Below the pieces are notes generated by a model that ran no database searches, was not told where the DNA came from, and saw only the letters and a list, made by a program, of their open reading frames with translations. The position numbers and the translations under genes are program-made. A stretch of DNA of 61,703 bases from contig JAHABC010000010.1 of NCBI GenBank assembly GCA_018376535.1, positions 1 through 61,703 of the forward strand, in the 5' to 3' direction. This stretch comes from Ruminococcus sp. Its GTDB lineage: Bacteria > Bacillota > Clostridia > Oscillospirales > Ruminococcaceae. This document shows positions 59,596-61,703 of the stretch, piece after piece (the first letter of the stretch is position 1; each line of letters starts with the position of its first letter).

Positions 59596-60033
59596 TTATA
59601 GATATCCTCTTAAATCGGTGATTAACTTCTCCTCGATATTTATTAGACGTTTAGCTATATCTTTAGCTTTTTCCTCAGCGTCGGAGTAATCGTTAAGATA
59701 CTTGTACAAAGATTTAGTTCCCATATTACAACCATCTACTATTAAATCTGCGATAGTACTATCGTTATGACTGTTAGAAATTTTAAAGTTGGTCTTTATC
59801 CAAGACATAGCCTTAGCCATGGGATTTGGTTCTTTTCCTTCCTCATGATACTTACTAAGCATCGCATGAGTATCATCACCAAGCATTGAGTGTTTCTCTT
59901 TAGAACTTATTAGAATGCTTTTTAAATTTTCATCTTTAACATAATCTAAGACTTCATTAATAGATGAAACGCCCATTTTTACACCAGCATTACATTCTTT
60001 TAGAAGTTCAATAGTATCATTAGCATTAGACAT
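59596..60033 (-). CDS. Helical-bundle protein of unknown function (DUF2383-like)
   Basis: A 145-aa soluble, nearly all-helical protein with a pattern of four long amphipathic helices: DTIELLKECNAGVKMGVSSINEVLDYV, ENLKSILISSKEKHSMLGDDTHAML, IADLIVDGCNMGTKSLYKYLNDYS and AEEKAKDIAKRLINIEEKLITDL. The layout resembles ferritin-like DUF2383 bundles that recur in Clostridia; metal-binding Glu/His are not clearly in place. AAAGGAG precedes the ATG. No function can be given. Confidence 0.72.
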   Translation of the reverse strand: MSNANDTIELLKECNAGVKMGVSSINEVLDYVKDENLKSILISSKEKHSMLGDDTHAMLSKYHEEGKEPNPMAKAMSWIKTNFKISNSHNDSTIADLIVDGCNMGTKSLYKYLNDYSDAEEKAKDIAKRLINIEEKLITDLRGYL

Positions 60034-60084
60034 ATAAAAATCTCCTTTACTTTTTATAGTTATTATTGGAGATTTTAAGTGAAA

Positions 60085-60687
60085 TTATTCAATGATATAC
60101 TCATCTTTAAGCCACATTGAACAAATTTCTTGAGTATTAACGTCTTGAGAAACTTCAATAGTATCACCATAAGAGTATAGCTTAATAATTTCCATATCGG
60201 AATTATCTGCATTAGGACGAACTCCATAGAGAGTAGTCTGTCCCATATCACAAGCATAGAAAGTATTTTTCCAACCAGCATTAGCATCTACTTGCAATAA
60301 AAAGTTAGAAATATTTGAAACGTCTTCAACTTTAGATACTTCACTATTATCCATGATATCCACTAAAGAAGATAGAAAATCGGTTTTTTCATTTGGAAAC
60401 ATATACATATTTTCTTGATAATCGTTACTAAAATCGAACTCATATACATCACCATATATAGTTACAAAATAACCATAATTTTGATATTCCCACGCATAGT
60501 TAGTATATTGATTAATTAACATTATCTCGTTTTTACGTTCTTTTGAAGTTCCAATAGTGGTATTAATAGTATTAGAAGTTCCGATAGTGGTATCAATAGT
60601 ATTGGAAGTTTCTATTTGAGTCGGTTCTATTGGGCCACAAGATGTCAATAGTAACATAGTAGCTAGTATTGTGATTAGTTTTTTCAT
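60085..60687 (-). CDS. Small lipoprotein with duplicated Thr-rich segment
   Basis: A 200-aa lipoprotein: signal and lipobox LLLTSC (Cys17), then a Thr/Asn-rich segment with two copies of SNTIDTTIGT encoded by a 30-bp tandem repeat (60545-60604), then a compact outer domain (about 55-200) rich in Tyr, Asp and Trp (YAWEYQNYGYFVTIYGDVYEFDF). I do not recognise the outer domain. AAAGG lies upstream of the ATG. It stands alone and is probably a surface protein. Confidence 0.78.
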   Translation of the reverse strand: MKKLITILATMLLLTSCGPIEPTQIETSNTIDTTIGTSNTINTTIGTSKERKNEIMLINQYTNYAWEYQNYGYFVTIYGDVYEFDFSNDYQENMYMFPNEKTDFLSSLVDIMDNSEVSKVEDVSNISNFLLQVDANAGWKNTFYACDMGQTTLYGVRPNADNSDMEIIKLYSYGDTIEVSQDVNTQEICSMWLKDEYIIE

Positions 60688-60720
60688 AATATTGAAATCC
60701 TTTCCAAATTTATTTAGATA

Positions 60721-60749
60721 AGTATATCATGAGTATTGGAAAAATTCAA
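60721..60749 (-). promoter_or_regulatory. Promoter of the small lipoprotein gene
   Basis: Minus-strand TTGAAT (60744-60749) and TATACT (60721-60726) with a 17-bp spacer. Confidence 0.7.
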
Positions 60750-60840
60750 TTACATAGATATTACATTTTATTAAAATATCTGTAGCCATATATAAATTTG
60801 AATGTGTAATACTATTTTAATATACTAAATGTCTATTTTA

Positions 60841-60869
60841 TTGACATAATGTCTAAAAAACGGTATAAT
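60841..60869 (+). promoter_or_regulatory. Promoter of the FNT channel gene
   Basis: TTGACA (60841-60846), a 17-bp spacer and TATAAT (60864-60869): perfect hexamers. Confidence 0.88.
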
Positions 60870-60909
60870 AGTTTGTGGAAATTTAAAAAGAAAGGTTAAT
60901 TAAATTTAT

Positions 60910-61554
60910 ATGGTTACAATCAAAAAGGCGATTACATCGGGCATTATGATTGCTATGGGTGTATTTGCGTTCCTTTCTTGCGATGTAAAGTATGTGGGAG
61001 CTTTCCTATTTAGCTTGGGATTGTTCTGCGTATGCGAATACAAGTTAAATCTATTCACTGGTATGATTGGCTACGCAGTAGAAAATACTAAGGCTAACGG
61101 CTCTAAAGCTATACTGGATTTATTAAAAGTTCTACTATTTAATATCATTGGCATTGCAGGAACTTGCGTATTTTTATCTTTTACGGCTGGTCAAGATGTG
61201 ATTGACAAGGCTACAAACATCGTAGAAACTTCAGTTACTCTAAATTTGATGCAATTACTTATAAAATCAATAATGTGTGGCATAATAATGCTAATCGCCG
61301 TCGACAGATATAAAAATTGCAACGGAATGGCTAAGTATATAGCAGTATTTGTAGGTATCCCAGTGTTCATATTAAGCGGATATTATCACTCTATCGCCTA
61401 TGTTGGATACCTAACTTTAGGTATATGTGGTGGAAATCTATCTAGTAATGTTACTGCTCCAAAGATTATAGTTGTAATCTTACTTGCAGTCATTGGAAAC
61501 GCTATAGGCAGTATCCTTATGAGATTTCTTACTACTAGCAAAACTTCAGAATAA
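60910..61554 (+). CDS. Formate/nitrite transporter family channel
   Basis: A 214-aa pentameric-channel-type protein with six helices. The FNT signature SGYYHSIAY (about 158-166, equal to SGFEHS-VA in formate channels) carries the central-pore His; the slit-like segment KLNLFTGMIGYAVENT lies in the first half. It is shorter than most FNT proteins (about 260-280 aa) because the termini are trimmed. It would pass formate, nitrite, hydrosulfide or a related monovalent acid. In a fermenting gut Firmicute formate or short acids are likely. AAAGG precedes the ATG. Confidence 0.88.
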   Translation: MVTIKKAITSGIMIAMGVFAFLSCDVKYVGAFLFSLGLFCVCEYKLNLFTGMIGYAVENTKANGSKAILDLLKVLLFNIIGIAGTCVFLSFTAGQDVIDKATNIVETSVTLNLMQLLIKSIMCGIIMLIAVDRYKNCNGMAKYIAVFVGIPVFILSGYYHSIAYVGYLTLGICGGNLSSNVTAPKIIVVILLAVIGNAIGSILMRFLTTSKTSE

Positions 61555-61556
61555 CT

Positions 61557-61595
61557 TTAAAGGATATAATCCAAAAGATTATATCCTTTAATTAT
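61557..61595 (+). terminator. Hairpin after the FNT gene
   Basis: TTAAAGGATATAATC and GATTATATCCTTTAA form a perfect 15-bp stem with a 5-nt loop three bases after the stop codon. The following T-tract is weak. Confidence 0.75.
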
Positions 61596-61610
61596 ATCTC
61601 TATATACACA

Positions 61611-61640
61611 AAAAAAGAGCAATCTAAAAAGATTGCTCTT
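61611..61640 (-). terminator. Terminator of tRNA-Lys
   Basis: On the minus strand AAGAGCAATC and GATTGCTCTT form a 10-bp stem followed by at least six T, just after the tRNA. Confidence 0.88.
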
Positions 61641-61644
61641 AAGA

Positions 61645-61703
61645 TGCACCATCACGGGCTCGAACCGTGGACCCACTGATTAAGAGTCAGTTGCTCTACC
61701 AAC
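61645..61703 (-). tRNA. tRNA-Lys (CTT anticodon), truncated by the window edge
   Basis: The 3' part of a cloverleaf: D-arm remainder, anticodon stem ACTGA/TCAGT with loop CTCTTAA (CTT), T arm CACGG-TTCGAGC-CCGTG and acceptor strand ATGGTGC with discriminator A. The 5' end lies beyond the window. CCA is not encoded. Confidence 0.93.

Noticed and set aside
1..61703. Mobile elements, integrases or attachment sites near the tRNA genes
   Set aside because: No transposase, integrase or direct repeat of a tRNA 3' end was seen; the region reads as core chromosome.

Overview
This is an AT-rich, low-GC Gram-positive chromosome segment. Sporulation genes (both dipicolinate synthase subunits, spoIVA and a SipL-like coat morphogenesis gene), dockerin-bearing extracellular enzymes, a GH5 glycanase, LL-DAP aminotransferase and an archaeal-type AspRS point to a spore-forming, fibre-degrading, probably cellulosomal Clostridia, most likely Ruminococcus-like (Oscillospiraceae). 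That placement is inferred from gene content; no rRNA is present. I see no insertion sequence, prophage, CRISPR array or origin.

Layout. 0-4.6 kb: tRNA-Gln, dpaB, an orphan sensor kinase, dpaA on the opposite strand, and a CorA-type transporter. 4.6-6.7 kb: a fluoride-type riboswitch with its own promoter and terminator in front of a cation/proton antiporter, then a polysaccharide deacetylase. 6.7-10.8 kb: a 1083-aa YhgE/Pip membrane protein with its divergent TetR regulator. 10.9-14.7 kb: a MacA/MacB-type ABC efflux operon. 14.9-21.2 kb: a six-gene minus-strand operon (murD, two M42 peptidases, GNAT, YnbB-like PLP enzyme, unknown membrane protein), divergent from rnz. 22.4-35.3 kb: a GGDEF/EAL/PAS protein, a dockerin-tagged papain-type protease, SDR, a foldase-like lipoprotein / LUD / GH5 operon, adenine deaminase and a cell-wall hydrolase. 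35.4-42.7 kb: tRNA-Ser, a Cthe_2159-like carbohydrate-binding lipoprotein, nadE, pyrE, and an ECF sigma/anti-sigma pair. 43-49 kb: spoIVA with a SipL-like partner, a second antiporter, a dockerin-tagged GH25 lysozyme, and a 56-aa cysteine-rich gene. 49-54.5 kb: galT, a class B PBP, dapL and dapF. 54.6-59.5 kb: gatC-gatA-gatB, in which GatB is fused in frame to a complete aspartyl-tRNA synthetase. 59.6 kb to the end: small unknown genes, an FNT-family channel and the edge of tRNA-Lys.

How the genes connect. The strongest novelty candidate is the GatB-AspRS fusion. It would put the enzyme that misacylates tRNA-Asn and the amidotransferase that corrects it in one polypeptide, a covalent transamidosome. 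Cell-envelope work recurs (murD, dapL, dapF, PBP, lysozyme, SleB-like hydrolase, deacetylase), as does sporulation (DPA synthesis, coat assembly). The dockerin proteins suggest a scaffoldin encoded elsewhere. Many promoters have near-consensus -35/-10 boxes with 17-bp spacers, and most convergent genes share strong hairpin terminators.
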